From assembly GCA_963931615.1 (NCBI GenBank), contig OZ007032.1:1240001-1304000 (forward strand): 64,000 nucleotides of DNA, in the 5' to 3' direction. The DNA comes from Coprenecus sp902388455 (GTDB taxonomy: Bacteria; Bacteroidota; Bacteroidia; Bacteroidales; UBA932). The position numbers were made by a program, and so were the translations under genes. Of the stretch, positions 34,393 to 43,056 are shown piece by piece (the stretch's first letter is position 1; each line of letters opens with the position of its first letter). The notes below the pieces were generated by a model. The model ran no database searches and was not told the DNA's origin. It saw only the letters and a program-made list of their open reading frames with translations.

Positions 34393-36363
34393 GACGACTT
34401 CCTCTGCTATCCGGGCTACCCTCTGTCTGGTCTCCCGTACGGCAGCCACCTGAGAATCAGAGTCAAATTCTCCCCTGACATTCCGGAAATCCGCCAGAAT
34501 CTCCTCCCTGGCAGACCCGTCCAGGCCGAAGCCGGTCATCACCCCGTCGCCGAACTCCTTGGAAGCGTCCCTCTCTATATCGGCGAAAAGCGACTCGGAA
34601 GCGGCCCTCCACTGACGCAGCAGGTCTATCAGTTTCTTGCGGCTGATCTTCCTGGGGTCCACATTGAAGACAGTCTGAATGTGGGCATAGACCCATCTCC
34701 ACTCGTAGAGCTGATAATTGGAGGCGATGGCCGAGAGCCTGGATTCCACCGCTTCCGGCGTGCTGAGCAAGCCGGAGGCTATCTCCTCCACGATCTGGTC
34801 TATCTCCGCTTTCGGCGCCAGCAGTCCGGCCACGTCCACCCAGCGTCCCTCACCTACGGGAGATACGGGAGAAAGGGCTGCCGCTATAGCCTCGTCGGAG
34901 GTCAGCCGGCGGCCGCGGAGTGTCAGGGCCACCTGCAGACCGATATAGTATTTGAGAGCATTCTCATAGCGCTCTACCCCTGAAGTAAGGGACGAACCGG
35001 CTATCGTGCAGCCTCCATAGCTGGAGGGAGTCCCGGAGAAACGCTCCTCGGAGAGCATGCGGACCAGCTGGTCCCTGCCTGCTAGCATTGCTCCTGCCGT
35101 ATAGGGGGAAAATGCCTCGAAACGGATATTGTCTATGCGTCCGGAGGGGCTGCGGCGGTCCCTCGCGGGCCATTTGCGGATATCGCGGAACAGTCCTATG
35201 CTGCGCAGGTTCACTCCTGGGACAAGATATGAGCTGCCCTCCGACTCCAGGATATAGGAGAAGGGCATGTCAGGAGTATCGATCCTGCCGGTATGATGGC
35301 CGAGAACCGTGGTGAAAGGGGCTACTCTTACGGGCAGCATCATGTAGGAGCCGGAGCCGCACTTGACACCGCGTCCGAAAACGCCCTGGTGCACGGGGCC
35401 CAGTTTGTACAAGTGGTTGCTGAAATTGGTAGCCGAGCCCGCGTTCATGAAGGAGAACATCGAGCCTATCAGCAGGGTGGACTTGTGATGGGAGACTGTG
35501 AATGGACCGGCCAGTACCGATACGGCCTCTCCGTTCTCACAGTGGGAATTGGCGAAAAACAGACTGTCAGAGCAGGAGAAACCCTTGGCCAGGGTCACAC
35601 TCTGACCCACGAAACAGCGGGTAACTACCGCACCGTCCTCCACCACCGAACCGGACTGTATTATGAAGTCCGTGCAGACCGTTCCGCAGCCGATGAGCAC
35701 CGGAGCTCCGGCACTGCTGACTACCGTCCCGTCGAAGAGACGGAGACAGCCCTGGAGGACGGCGGCCTCTCCTATTCTCACGTTCCGGATGATGCCGACA
35801 TTCTCTATCCTGGCTCCGGGACCGATGAAGCCGCGCTCCGATGCCGCTGCCCGGGCACGGAGATCCGTCATGGCCTGCAGCCTCTGTGTCAGTTCCGGAC
35901 GGTGCCTGTACATGGCCGCCAGATAGGCCGTCTGTGCTGAAAGTTCCTCATATATGGCCACCTCGCGCCCTCCGGTCTCCGGAAGCACATTGACCCGGGT
36001 GCCCACACCGAAGGACGGAACGCCCTCCATGTATATTTTCCCCACATCGCAGATGTAGACGCGGGGACCTATGTCGTAGTTGGCTATATAGCCGTGAATG
36101 TGGGTGATGAGCGCGTCATCATCCACATTCACGTTGAAAAGGGTCGCATCATAGATACCGCTGCGTATGGACAGGCCGCCCGGGAGAGCGATGCTGCCGG
36201 AGAATGCTCCGAGACGGACCACTCCGTAGAAATTGACCCTGACTATGCTTTCCGGAGTAAAGCGCTCCGATACATAGACATGCTGCCAATCCTCGGCCCA
36301 GCATCCCTGGGACCTGAGGGTGGATATCTCCACGGAGGTCAGCTGGCGGTAACCCGAAGTCAT
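34381..36363 (-). CDS. DUF4954 protein with left-handed beta-helix repeats
   Basis: About 660 residues. The N-terminal half contains degenerate hexapeptide repeats (e.g. 'FIGPGARIENVGIIRNVRIGEAAVLQG' covers several turns, then 'LIGCGTVCTDFIIQSGSVVEDGAVVT'), giving a left-handed beta-helix like sugar-nucleotide acyl- or nucleotidyltransferases. The C-terminal half is helical. DUF4954 proteins occur in Bacteroidota and Spirochaetes; their reaction is unknown to me. The ATG at 36363 lies one base after the end of the SLBB exporter gene, so the two are probably cotranscribed, pointing to an envelope or polysaccharide role. Confidence 0.8.
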   Translation of the reverse strand: MTSGYRQLTSVEISTLRSQGCWAEDWQHVYVSERFTPESIVRVNFYGVVRLGAFSGSIALPGGLSIRSGIYDATLFNVNVDDDALITHIHGYIANYDIGPRVYICDVGKIYMEGVPSFGVGTRVNVLPETGGREVAIYEELSAQTAYLAAMYRHRPELTQRLQAMTDLRARAAASERGFIGPGARIENVGIIRNVRIGEAAVLQGCLRLFDGTVVSSAGAPVLIGCGTVCTDFIIQSGSVVEDGAVVTRCFVGQSVTLAKGFSCSDSLFFANSHCENGEAVSVLAGPFTVSHHKSTLLIGSMFSFMNAGSATNFSNHLYKLGPVHQGVFGRGVKCGSGSYMMLPVRVAPFTTVLGHHTGRIDTPDMPFSYILESEGSSYLVPGVNLRSIGLFRDIRKWPARDRRSPSGRIDNIRFEAFSPYTAGAMLAGRDQLVRMLSEERFSGTPSSYGGCTIAGSSLTSGVERYENALKYYIGLQVALTLRGRRLTSDEAIAAALSPVSPVGEGRWVDVAGLLAPKAEIDQIVEEIASGLLSTPEAVESRLSAIASNYQLYEWRWVYAHIQTVFNVDPRKISRKKLIDLLRQWRAASESLFADIERDASKEFGDGVMTGFGLDGSAREEILADFRNVRGEFDSDSQVAAVRETRQRVARIAEEVVSAL

Positions 36364-36364
36364 A

Positions 36365-38707
36365 CTACTTAAGCAGATTGACCATAGTGATAACCATAGT
36401 GGCGATGGATGTCGTAGAGGATGCGATGGAGACAATCTCCGCAGCCGAGATCCTCTGACGCTGCGACAGGTCCTTCTGAGGCACGATTATCTCGCATCCG
36501 GGCATGGGCTTGAAGTTCTTGCTGCCGCGGGTAGAAGCCGTACCGTTCATGAAGACGATATACTTGCCGCCCTTGATGGCTCCCTTGACATAGCCTCCGG
36601 CCATCTTTATGTACTGGTTCACGGAGATGGAGGGGTCGTACACCACGGTGTTGGGATACAGAACGGCTCCAGATATCTTGACGGTGTTGTTCAGCTTGGG
36701 AATATTGACTATGTCCCCGTCCTGAAGCACGATGTCGTTGTACGAGCCGGGCTTGTCCAGGGCAGCGACCATGTTGATACCTATCTTATACCGGTCATCT
36801 CTGTCAGGTATCTCTATCATCGAGGTATCCACGCCTTCCTCCCTCATGGCGAGTCTTGCGGCCTGCACGGCCCTGTCGTATTCCTCGTCGGAGAGGAGTC
36901 TCTCGACAGTGGCGCCTTCGAGATAAGCATCAGGTGTGCATCCGCCTGTACGTGCTATGACTTCGCTGAGATGGACTACATTGCTTTCTATCACATAATA
37001 ACCGGGGAAGACAACTTCGCCGTTGACGGTTATGCCCTGCTGCGGCTTGTAACTGGGAGACGGCCTTACGGATATTATATCGAAAGCCTTGAGCTCAAAA
37101 TCGAGAGCCGCGGGGTCGTCCACTATATTGAAGTTATAGACAACTGAGATGGTATCGCTGCGCTGGCTGTTGTCGAGAATATTTCTCCTGGCAATGTCGA
37201 TATTGGTCTTGGAAGCACCTACGGCAAATCCTCCGGAGAGCAGGATAGCATCTCCGAGTGTCATTCCTGGACGGAAAGGCAGGACGGAAGGATTATTCAG
37301 GTGACCTCTGGTCTCAATCTCTGTCCGCACCATCATGTCCGCAGTCGAGAAGATACGGACGGTATCCTCTGTGCAGAGGGGTATGTCCTGAGCACCGGCC
37401 ATTACCTTCTCTACGTTGAAGTACAGCGATATGGTATCGCGCTTCTCGTCGAGACGGATGATGTTGCCTCTGTCCATGAAGGCCTCTTCCCTCAGTCCTC
37501 CTGCGAACTCAATGAGCTGTCTGAGGCTGGAGACACTGTCGGTTATCGCATACGAGCCGGGATGCCATACGGCGCCGCGGATGGTTACGATGTTCCTGTT
37601 GCGGTTGATGTTGGGCATTACGTTCACGATATCTCCGTCCTTGAGCTCAAATGTACCGAAATCCTGTGCCATGACATTGAAGGTCTCCGTTCTCTCGCCG
37701 TTGACCCTGGTCACGCGTACCAGCCGGTCGTTCGCATTGTCGGAGAATCCGGCTGCATATTTAAGGACATCGGCCACTGTCTCCCCGCTCTTCATGTCAT
37801 AGATCATCGGACGTTTCACGTGACCGCTGACAGTAACATGTACGGTATAAGGCGCAATCATGATAAGGTCATTGTCCTCCAGACGGATATTTTTGGAAAA
37901 ATCTCCGTTGACGATGAAATCGTAGACATCGAGGGTCTCCGCCAGCCTGTTGTTCCTGTAAACGCGGATATCGCGGACAGATCCCAGTTCTGTAGGTCCT
38001 CCTGCCAGATAGATGGCGGAGAATACGGTAGAAAGCGAAGGAAGGGTATATGTTCCGGGACGCACTGCGTCACCCACCACATTGACCGTGAAAGAGCGGA
38101 TCCTGCCGATGGTAAGGCGGAGGAAGGTGTTGGGCTGGTCTCCGGAGAGTCCGGAATATATCGTGGAGAATTTTTCCCTTACCCTTGCCTCGGCATTCTC
38201 AACTGTATTTCCGGCAATGTAGACCGGGCCGACATTGGGTATGGTGATGCTTCCCTCCGGGCTGATGGTAAAGGTATAATTATTATAGGTGGCACCCCAG
38301 AGGTCGATGACTATCTCGTCCCCGGCCGCCAGCCTGTAATTGGCCGGTGTGGGTATGTTGTAACTGGGAACAAAGTTGAGACTGGGAGACTGGAATATGT
38401 TGTGTCCGTAGATTTGCGGTGCTTCTGTCTGCGCGGCGGTCCGTTCTTCTATTGCAGGGGTTCCGGCTTCAACCGTAACCACTTCCTCGTTCCTGTTGAC
38501 TGCGGGGGGGACGGCCGCAGTTCCGGCTGCGGCGCCTGAGCCGGAAGTATTCCCCTTAACCATTGCCTCAATCTCACTCTCGCTGTAGCCGTATGACCGG
38601 GCCATCGACTTGGCCATCTCTATTTCAGCCTGTGTCTGGGCGCGCAGCGTCATTATCGGTATCAGGGCCAGTGCGGCAACAGCAATAACTTTGTAAATAT
38701 TTCTCAT
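36365..38707 (-). CDS. Outer-membrane polysaccharide export protein with SLBB repeats (Wza-like)
   Basis: A 780-residue exported protein: signal peptide MRNIYKVIAVAALALIPIMTLRA-type (cleaved about residue 23), a Poly_export domain ('NYRLAAGDEIVIDLWGATYN', 'GPVYIAGNTVENAEARVREK'), then five or six SLBB repeats ('VNVVGDAVRPGTYTLPSLST', 'VTVSGHVKRPMIYDMKSGE', 'VTIRGAVWHPGSYAITDS', 'ITVNGEVVFPGYYVIESN', 'VKISGAVLYPNTVVYDPS'). A short hydrophobic C-terminus is 'AEIVSIASSTTSIATMVITMVNLL'. It should form a translocon for a capsule or exopolysaccharide. Unusually, no Wzc kinase or glycosyltransferases are beside it; instead DUF4954 follows. Confidence 0.9.
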   Translation of the reverse strand: MRNIYKVIAVAALALIPIMTLRAQTQAEIEMAKSMARSYGYSESEIEAMVKGNTSGSGAAAGTAAVPPAVNRNEEVVTVEAGTPAIEERTAAQTEAPQIYGHNIFQSPSLNFVPSYNIPTPANYRLAAGDEIVIDLWGATYNNYTFTISPEGSITIPNVGPVYIAGNTVENAEARVREKFSTIYSGLSGDQPNTFLRLTIGRIRSFTVNVVGDAVRPGTYTLPSLSTVFSAIYLAGGPTELGSVRDIRVYRNNRLAETLDVYDFIVNGDFSKNIRLEDNDLIMIAPYTVHVTVSGHVKRPMIYDMKSGETVADVLKYAAGFSDNANDRLVRVTRVNGERTETFNVMAQDFGTFELKDGDIVNVMPNINRNRNIVTIRGAVWHPGSYAITDSVSSLRQLIEFAGGLREEAFMDRGNIIRLDEKRDTISLYFNVEKVMAGAQDIPLCTEDTVRIFSTADMMVRTEIETRGHLNNPSVLPFRPGMTLGDAILLSGGFAVGASKTNIDIARRNILDNSQRSDTISVVYNFNIVDDPAALDFELKAFDIISVRPSPSYKPQQGITVNGEVVFPGYYVIESNVVHLSEVIARTGGCTPDAYLEGATVERLLSDEEYDRAVQAARLAMREEGVDTSMIEIPDRDDRYKIGINMVAALDKPGSYNDIVLQDGDIVNIPKLNNTVKISGAVLYPNTVVYDPSISVNQYIKMAGGYVKGAIKGGKYIVFMNGTASTRGSKNFKPMPGCEIIVPQKDLSQRQRISAAEIVSIASSTTSIATMVITMVNLLK

Positions 38708-38729
38708 ACTTAAATTTAATATATTTTCG

Positions 38730-38737
38730 CAAATTTA
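38730..38737 (-). promoter_or_regulatory. -7 promoter element (TAAATTTG) of the SLBB exporter gene
   Basis: CAAATTTA on the plus strand reads TAAATTTG on the minus strand, 22 bases before the ATG at 38707. The -33 box is not clear. Confidence 0.45.
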
Positions 38738-38803
38738 ATTCTCACAAAAATAGACATCTTTTAATATTCTGCAAAAAAATATCTCCGCATCTGCTTTTTA
38801 CAT

Positions 38804-38811
38804 TATATTTG
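38804..38811 (+). promoter_or_regulatory. -7 promoter element (TATATTTG) before the VanZ-family gene
   Basis: TATATTTG ends only four bases before the ATG at 38816, so the transcript would be leaderless or nearly so, or translation starts downstream. Confidence 0.45.
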
Positions 38812-38815
38812 CGTT

Positions 38816-39256
38816 ATGCAAAAAGGAGTCAAACTAGTCATTAAGATATTGTACATCATCTACATAGCGATGGTGCTGTTCTTTTGTTTCTATAAATTCA
38901 GCTCCACCGGTATTGATCTAGGGAAATATTTTCTAGGCATAAGACTGGACCGGTACGCACATTTCACTATGTTTTTCCCCTACCCATTCATCGCCTGGCT
39001 CACATGCAGATATGCCTCGCGTTTCCGGTTCCTGCAGCGTCATGCTGTAATAGTGACCCTGATCACAGGTCTCGTGTTCGCCGGTATGACCGAAATATTC
39101 CAGGACTGGTTTTTCGCGTCACGTCAAGGGGATGTATTTGATTTTGCGGCAGACTCTATCTCCATCCTGACCGGAACTGTTATTGTGGCCGTAGCAGGAG
39201 AAAGGATTGTCAGACGGATAGAGACCATGTTGGTTACAAAAGAAGAAAGAGTATGA
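38816..39256 (+). CDS. VanZ-family membrane protein
   Basis: A 146-residue protein with four hydrophobic helices. 'LDRYAHFTMFFPYPFIAWL', 'LVFAGMTEIFQDWF' (with acidic Glu/Asp) and 'GDVFDFAADSISILTGTVI' are the VanZ/phosphotransmembrane core motifs. The function in non-resistant bacteria is unclear; VanZ itself gives teicoplanin resistance. Its last codon overlaps the start of the next gene (ATGA at 39253-39256), making an operon with a DUF3575 protein and a cell-wall amidase. Confidence 0.82.
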   Translation: MQKGVKLVIKILYIIYIAMVLFFCFYKFSSTGIDLGKYFLGIRLDRYAHFTMFFPYPFIAWLTCRYASRFRFLQRHAVIVTLITGLVFAGMTEIFQDWFFASRQGDVFDFAADSISILTGTVIVAVAGERIVRRIETMLVTKEERV

Positions 39257-39900
39257 AAAAGTATAAATTTCAATTGATTGTCACCCTTCTGATATCTTCC
39301 ATGATATTGCTCCCCGTCAAGGCCTCCGCGAATGACAGGGACAGCATCCGTCAGGCAAGGAATGAACGGCTGTTCGGAGGCGAGCCGGTAAGAACTGCGG
39401 TCAAGTTCAATGCCGCCGTACTTGCCGGGATTGTAAACCCTGCCGTAGAATTCCGCGTTCACAAGAATATCACCATGGGACTGGAGGGTTTAGGTATTTT
39501 CTATCCAGATGGATTCGGCAAACTCATAGACGGTCCTATTGTCGCCGGCATGACCTTCGTAGAAGGCCGCTACTATCCCATAGAGTCATTCCGAGGCTTC
39601 TTCGTAGGTCCCAATGTCGGATTCTCGGCATACACCCTGAGCAAGGGCATACATCCGATGTACTGGGGCAGCTATTCAAACCAATATCAGGTAGGATGCA
39701 ATTTCATGGTGGGCCTTACCCTCGGATATGCATTCACTCTGACGAAGCACTGGGGCATCGAGCTGTCGATAGGCGGAGGTTTCCAGACCAGTGTCTATGA
39801 GGGGCATTATCAGTCGGACGGCTCCATGTATATCGGATGGAACGGATCTTCAGAATGGATTCCATATAAGGCAGCTGTCAACATTGTCTACAAATGGTAA
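39253..39900 (+). CDS. Exported DUF3575-like outer-membrane beta-barrel protein
   Basis: A 215-residue protein with a signal peptide ending at PVKASA. The mature part consists of amphipathic strands with aromatic ends ('VKFNAAVLAGIVNPAVEFRV', 'GPIVAGMTFVEGRYYPIESF', 'VGLTLGYAFTLTKHWGIELS', 'YKAAVNIVYKW' at the C-terminus), as in DUF3575 proteins. It is coupled to VanZ upstream, and the last 7 bp overlap the amidase gene downstream. Its role is unknown; membership in an envelope operon is the best hint. Confidence 0.72.
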   Translation: MKKYKFQLIVTLLISSMILLPVKASANDRDSIRQARNERLFGGEPVRTAVKFNAAVLAGIVNPAVEFRVHKNITMGLEGLGIFYPDGFGKLIDGPIVAGMTFVEGRYYPIESFRGFFVGPNVGFSAYTLSKGIHPMYWGSYSNQYQVGCNFMVGLTLGYAFTLTKHWGIELSIGGGFQTSVYEGHYQSDGSMYIGWNGSSEWIPYKAAVNIVYKW

Positions 39901-42900
39901 GATTTCTTCCAAAAGTACTCCTCTCTGCCCTGCTGGCCGTCTCTTTCCTATTTTCAGCGACGGCCCGGATTCTCGAGCCTGCGGCAGACTCCATAAACAG
40001 CAGGCTTTCATCCAGGGCATCGACTTTGTCACGGATAAGCATCGACACGTTCTATGTCCTGAAAAAGCAGAAGGCAGTAAAGATCATCCTGAGCGATGAT
40101 ATCATAGATTATCCACTGAGAAACAGTGACCTGGAGTACTTTTCCGGGATCATCGGCAGATATATGCCCGAAGATTTACGGGAATACGGGATACAGCTTT
40201 ATGTAAAAGACAGACCGCTGTCAACATTCATAAGCGGCTTCTACTCAGGACAGAAGTACGTCTCCGAAAACCGCTCCGGACAAGACGGAAGGCGTACCCC
40301 CTGGATCAGCCGCATATCCGGCCCTGCGCCGGAAGAAGGCCTGTATGGAAGAAATATCGCCCTATGGCCTGGACACGGCTACTACTATTCCAACACCGAG
40401 GACAGGTGGAAGTGGCAGCGCGCCCCATTTTTCTCGACCATCGAGGACCTGCTGCCCCAGAGCTACATCATTTCCTTCCTTGCCCCAATGCTTGAAAATG
40501 CCGGTGCGACCGTACTTATACCCAGGGAAAGGGACATACAGAGAAATGAGATCATAGTGGACAACACTTCCCCGTACTATACCGAAAGGAACGGAGACAG
40601 ACGGAATGAGTGGAAAGATGCGCCTGGACCTGGTTTCGCGCACACTGAAAACGTATATGCCTCTGGTGTGAATCCCTTTGAGCAAGGAACCGCGAGAATG
40701 GTAGGATGCAGTCTGAAGAACCCTTCGTCAGCCACTTATATTCCCTATTTTCCTGAAACAGGAGATTATGCCGTATATGTCTCATACCAGACAGTCAGGC
40801 AGAGTACCGACGCTCTGTATACTGTCCGCTACAGCGGAGGCGAGGCCAGTTTCTCTGTGGACCAGAGGATTGGAGGAGGCATGTGGGTATACTTGGGAAC
40901 ATTCCGGTTTTCCAAGGGCGAGACAGGTCAGGGCGTAATAGTCCGTAATTGTGCTGAAAAGAGCGGCGGTAACGGAGTAATTACGACCGATGCCGTCAAG
41001 TTCGGAGGAGGAATGGGAAATATCCTGCGTGGGACGGGAACCAGCGGGGTTCCCAGATATGCCGAGGCAGCCCGTTACTGGATGCAGTGGAGCGGCTTTC
41101 CGGAAGAGGTGTACAGTCTCAATAACGGCAATGACGATTACCGCGATGACTATATGTCACGGGGAGAATGGGTCAATGACCTCTGCCACCGGCTGGCCAT
41201 ACCCGTAGATATGGCTCTGGCACTGCACACCGACGCAGGCTCGGTGCTCAGCGACTCCACTATAGGGACTCTGGCAATATACAAGGAAGAGTCGGAAGGT
41301 AAAATCCACTATTCCGACGGCCGGCCCAGAATTATTGCCAGGGAACTGGCCGACATAATCCAGACTTCTGTCGTGGAAGATATCCGCTCATTTTACAGGA
41401 CGGACTGGACACGACGCGCTCTCTGGGACCGCTCTTATATGGAAGCCAGAGTACCGGACGTGCCTGCTGTGCTCATAGAACTGCTTTCCCATCAGAACTT
41501 CCCCGACATGCAGTGTGCCCTTGACCCGAAGTTCAAGTTTATAGTTTCGCGTGCTATATATAAAGGTATACTGAAATATCTGTCCTACATACACGATGAG
41601 CCCTACTGCGTACAGCCTTTGCCGGTACAGGACCTGAGCGTCAGAATAGACGGCCGACGTAAAGACGAAGCGGAAGTAAGGTTGAGCTGGACTCCCCGTG
41701 AGGATCCCGGTGAGCCCACCGCCATGCCCTCATCCTATATAGTCTATAGGAGGATAGCTGATACGGCTGCGGCTGCGGCCGGCAATATTCCAGGATTTGA
41801 CGAGGGTACTCCCGTAACAGGTACGGAATACACTGACAATATACAGCCCGGACGCATCTACAGTTACCGGGTAGTGGCCGTAAACAATGGGGGACAGTCC
41901 TTCCCTTCTGAGACATTGTCTGCAGGATATATTCCGGGATCGGAAGAAGTACTGGTTGTCAATGGTTTCTCCTCTGTATCCGCCCCTGCCCCATTTCCTG
42001 TCTGCGATTCGGTGACTGCCGGATTTGATTTCAGGGCTGACCATGGCATCCCCTATATCCAGGACTGCTCCTACATCGGAGAACAGTTCGAGTACCTCCG
42101 TCAGAGAGAATGGATTCACGACGACCGCCCGGGCTTCGGAGCCTCCTACATGGATTACGGTCCGGCACCGGTAGCCGGCAACAGCATGGACTATCCCCGC
42201 ATACACGGCCTGGCCCTTATGCGCGCAGGCCTGAGTTTCTCATCTGTTTCCTTAGGCGGTTTCCTGAACCGGGACTACGGACTGGAAGATTACCCGGTTG
42301 TGGACATCATTCTTGGCAAGGAGAATTCGGACGTACTGAACGGAACTATGTACTCCCGTCTTGCCGACTACTGCCGTGAAGGTGGAAATCTCCTTTTGTC
42401 AGGGGCAAATATCGGGAAAATATCTGCTTACGACAGCGGCCGCAGTTATTCAGGTTCCGTTATGCTGAAAGAAGCCCTTTCATCAGTAAAGACCGCCGCC
42501 AGCCGCATGGAAGCCCTCAAGGATTCCTTGTCAGGGAGCGCAGACACGGCCCTGCTTTCTAAAATTGAGGCCGCTGCCAGGGAGTTGATGGAATTTGCCG
42601 GAAAGACTGCAATGGACCTGGACGAGGACATAATATCCATGTACAGGGAGTCCGACCCGGACTTCATCGCCAACCGCCTGGCCTCGGATATTTTCAATTA
42701 TGGATGGAGCAACGGATCCGCCTCTACCTCAGGTCTGGTGCGTACAGTATCCAATCCTTCCGGACTGTTCGCAGACAGCACATATACCGTAGATTTCCAA
42801 ACCAGGCCCAATCCTTTGACCTACTGCGTAGAGTCGCCCGACGCCATCCTTCCTTCGGATGAGCAGTCATTTACCTTCATGCGCTACTGCGGTTCCAACA

Positions 42901-43031
42901 CCTCGGCGGCAGTAGCCTATGACGGAGATTACCGCGCTGTCAGTCTTGGCTTTCCCATAGAAGCACTAACCTCGCAACAACAAGTTGATGACCTGATGCG
43001 CGAGGTTATCAGATTTCTGCTCGGATATTGA
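39894..43031 (+). CDS. Exported golvesin-domain N-acetylmuramoyl-L-alanine amidase-like protein
   Basis: A 1045-residue protein. After a signal peptide (cut near TARIL) comes a split amidase_3 domain: 'NIALWPGHGYYYS' (metal His), 'ENAGATVLIPRERD', then 'ALHTDAGS' and 'VPAVLIELLSHQNFPDM' with the catalytic Glu. Inserted between the halves is a golvesin-like beta domain ('YAVYVSYQTVRQSTDALYTV', 'GGMWVYLGTFRFSKG'). A fibronectin III-like module follows ('VRLSWTPREDPGEPTAM'), then a long unassigned C-terminus of about 400 residues. Proteins of this kind are often listed as 'xanthan lyase' by a weak match; peptidoglycan amidase is the better reading. It closes an operon with VanZ and DUF3575 genes. 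Confidence 0.8.
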   Translation: MVRFLPKVLLSALLAVSFLFSATARILEPAADSINSRLSSRASTLSRISIDTFYVLKKQKAVKIILSDDIIDYPLRNSDLEYFSGIIGRYMPEDLREYGIQLYVKDRPLSTFISGFYSGQKYVSENRSGQDGRRTPWISRISGPAPEEGLYGRNIALWPGHGYYYSNTEDRWKWQRAPFFSTIEDLLPQSYIISFLAPMLENAGATVLIPRERDIQRNEIIVDNTSPYYTERNGDRRNEWKDAPGPGFAHTENVYASGVNPFEQGTARMVGCSLKNPSSATYIPYFPETGDYAVYVSYQTVRQSTDALYTVRYSGGEASFSVDQRIGGGMWVYLGTFRFSKGETGQGVIVRNCAEKSGGNGVITTDAVKFGGGMGNILRGTGTSGVPRYAEAARYWMQWSGFPEEVYSLNNGNDDYRDDYMSRGEWVNDLCHRLAIPVDMALALHTDAGSVLSDSTIGTLAIYKEESEGKIHYSDGRPRIIARELADIIQTSVVEDIRSFYRTDWTRRALWDRSYMEARVPDVPAVLIELLSHQNFPDMQCALDPKFKFIVSRAIYKGILKYLSYIHDEPYCVQPLPVQDLSVRIDGRRKDEAEVRLSWTPREDPGEPTAMPSSYIVYRRIADTAAAAAGNIPGFDEGTPVTGTEYTDNIQPGRIYSYRVVAVNNGGQSFPSETLSAGYIPGSEEVLVVNGFSSVSAPAPFPVCDSVTAGFDFRADHGIPYIQDCSYIGEQFEYLRQREWIHDDRPGFGASYMDYGPAPVAGNSMDYPRIHGLALMRAGLSFSSVSLGGFLNRDYGLEDYPVVDIILGKENSDVLNGTMYSRLADYCREGGNLLLSGANIGKISAYDSGRSYSGSVMLKEALSSVKTAASRMEALKDSLSGSADTALLSKIEAAARELMEFAGKTAMDLDEDIISMYRESDPDFIANRLASDIFNYGWSNGSASTSGLVRTVSNPSGLFADSTYTVDFQTRPNPLTYCVESPDAILPSDEQSFTFMRYCGSNTSAAVAYDGDYRAVSLGFPIEALTSQQQVDDLMREVIRFLLGY

Positions 43032-43056
43032 GCAGATACGGCTGTGGCTCCGTAGA

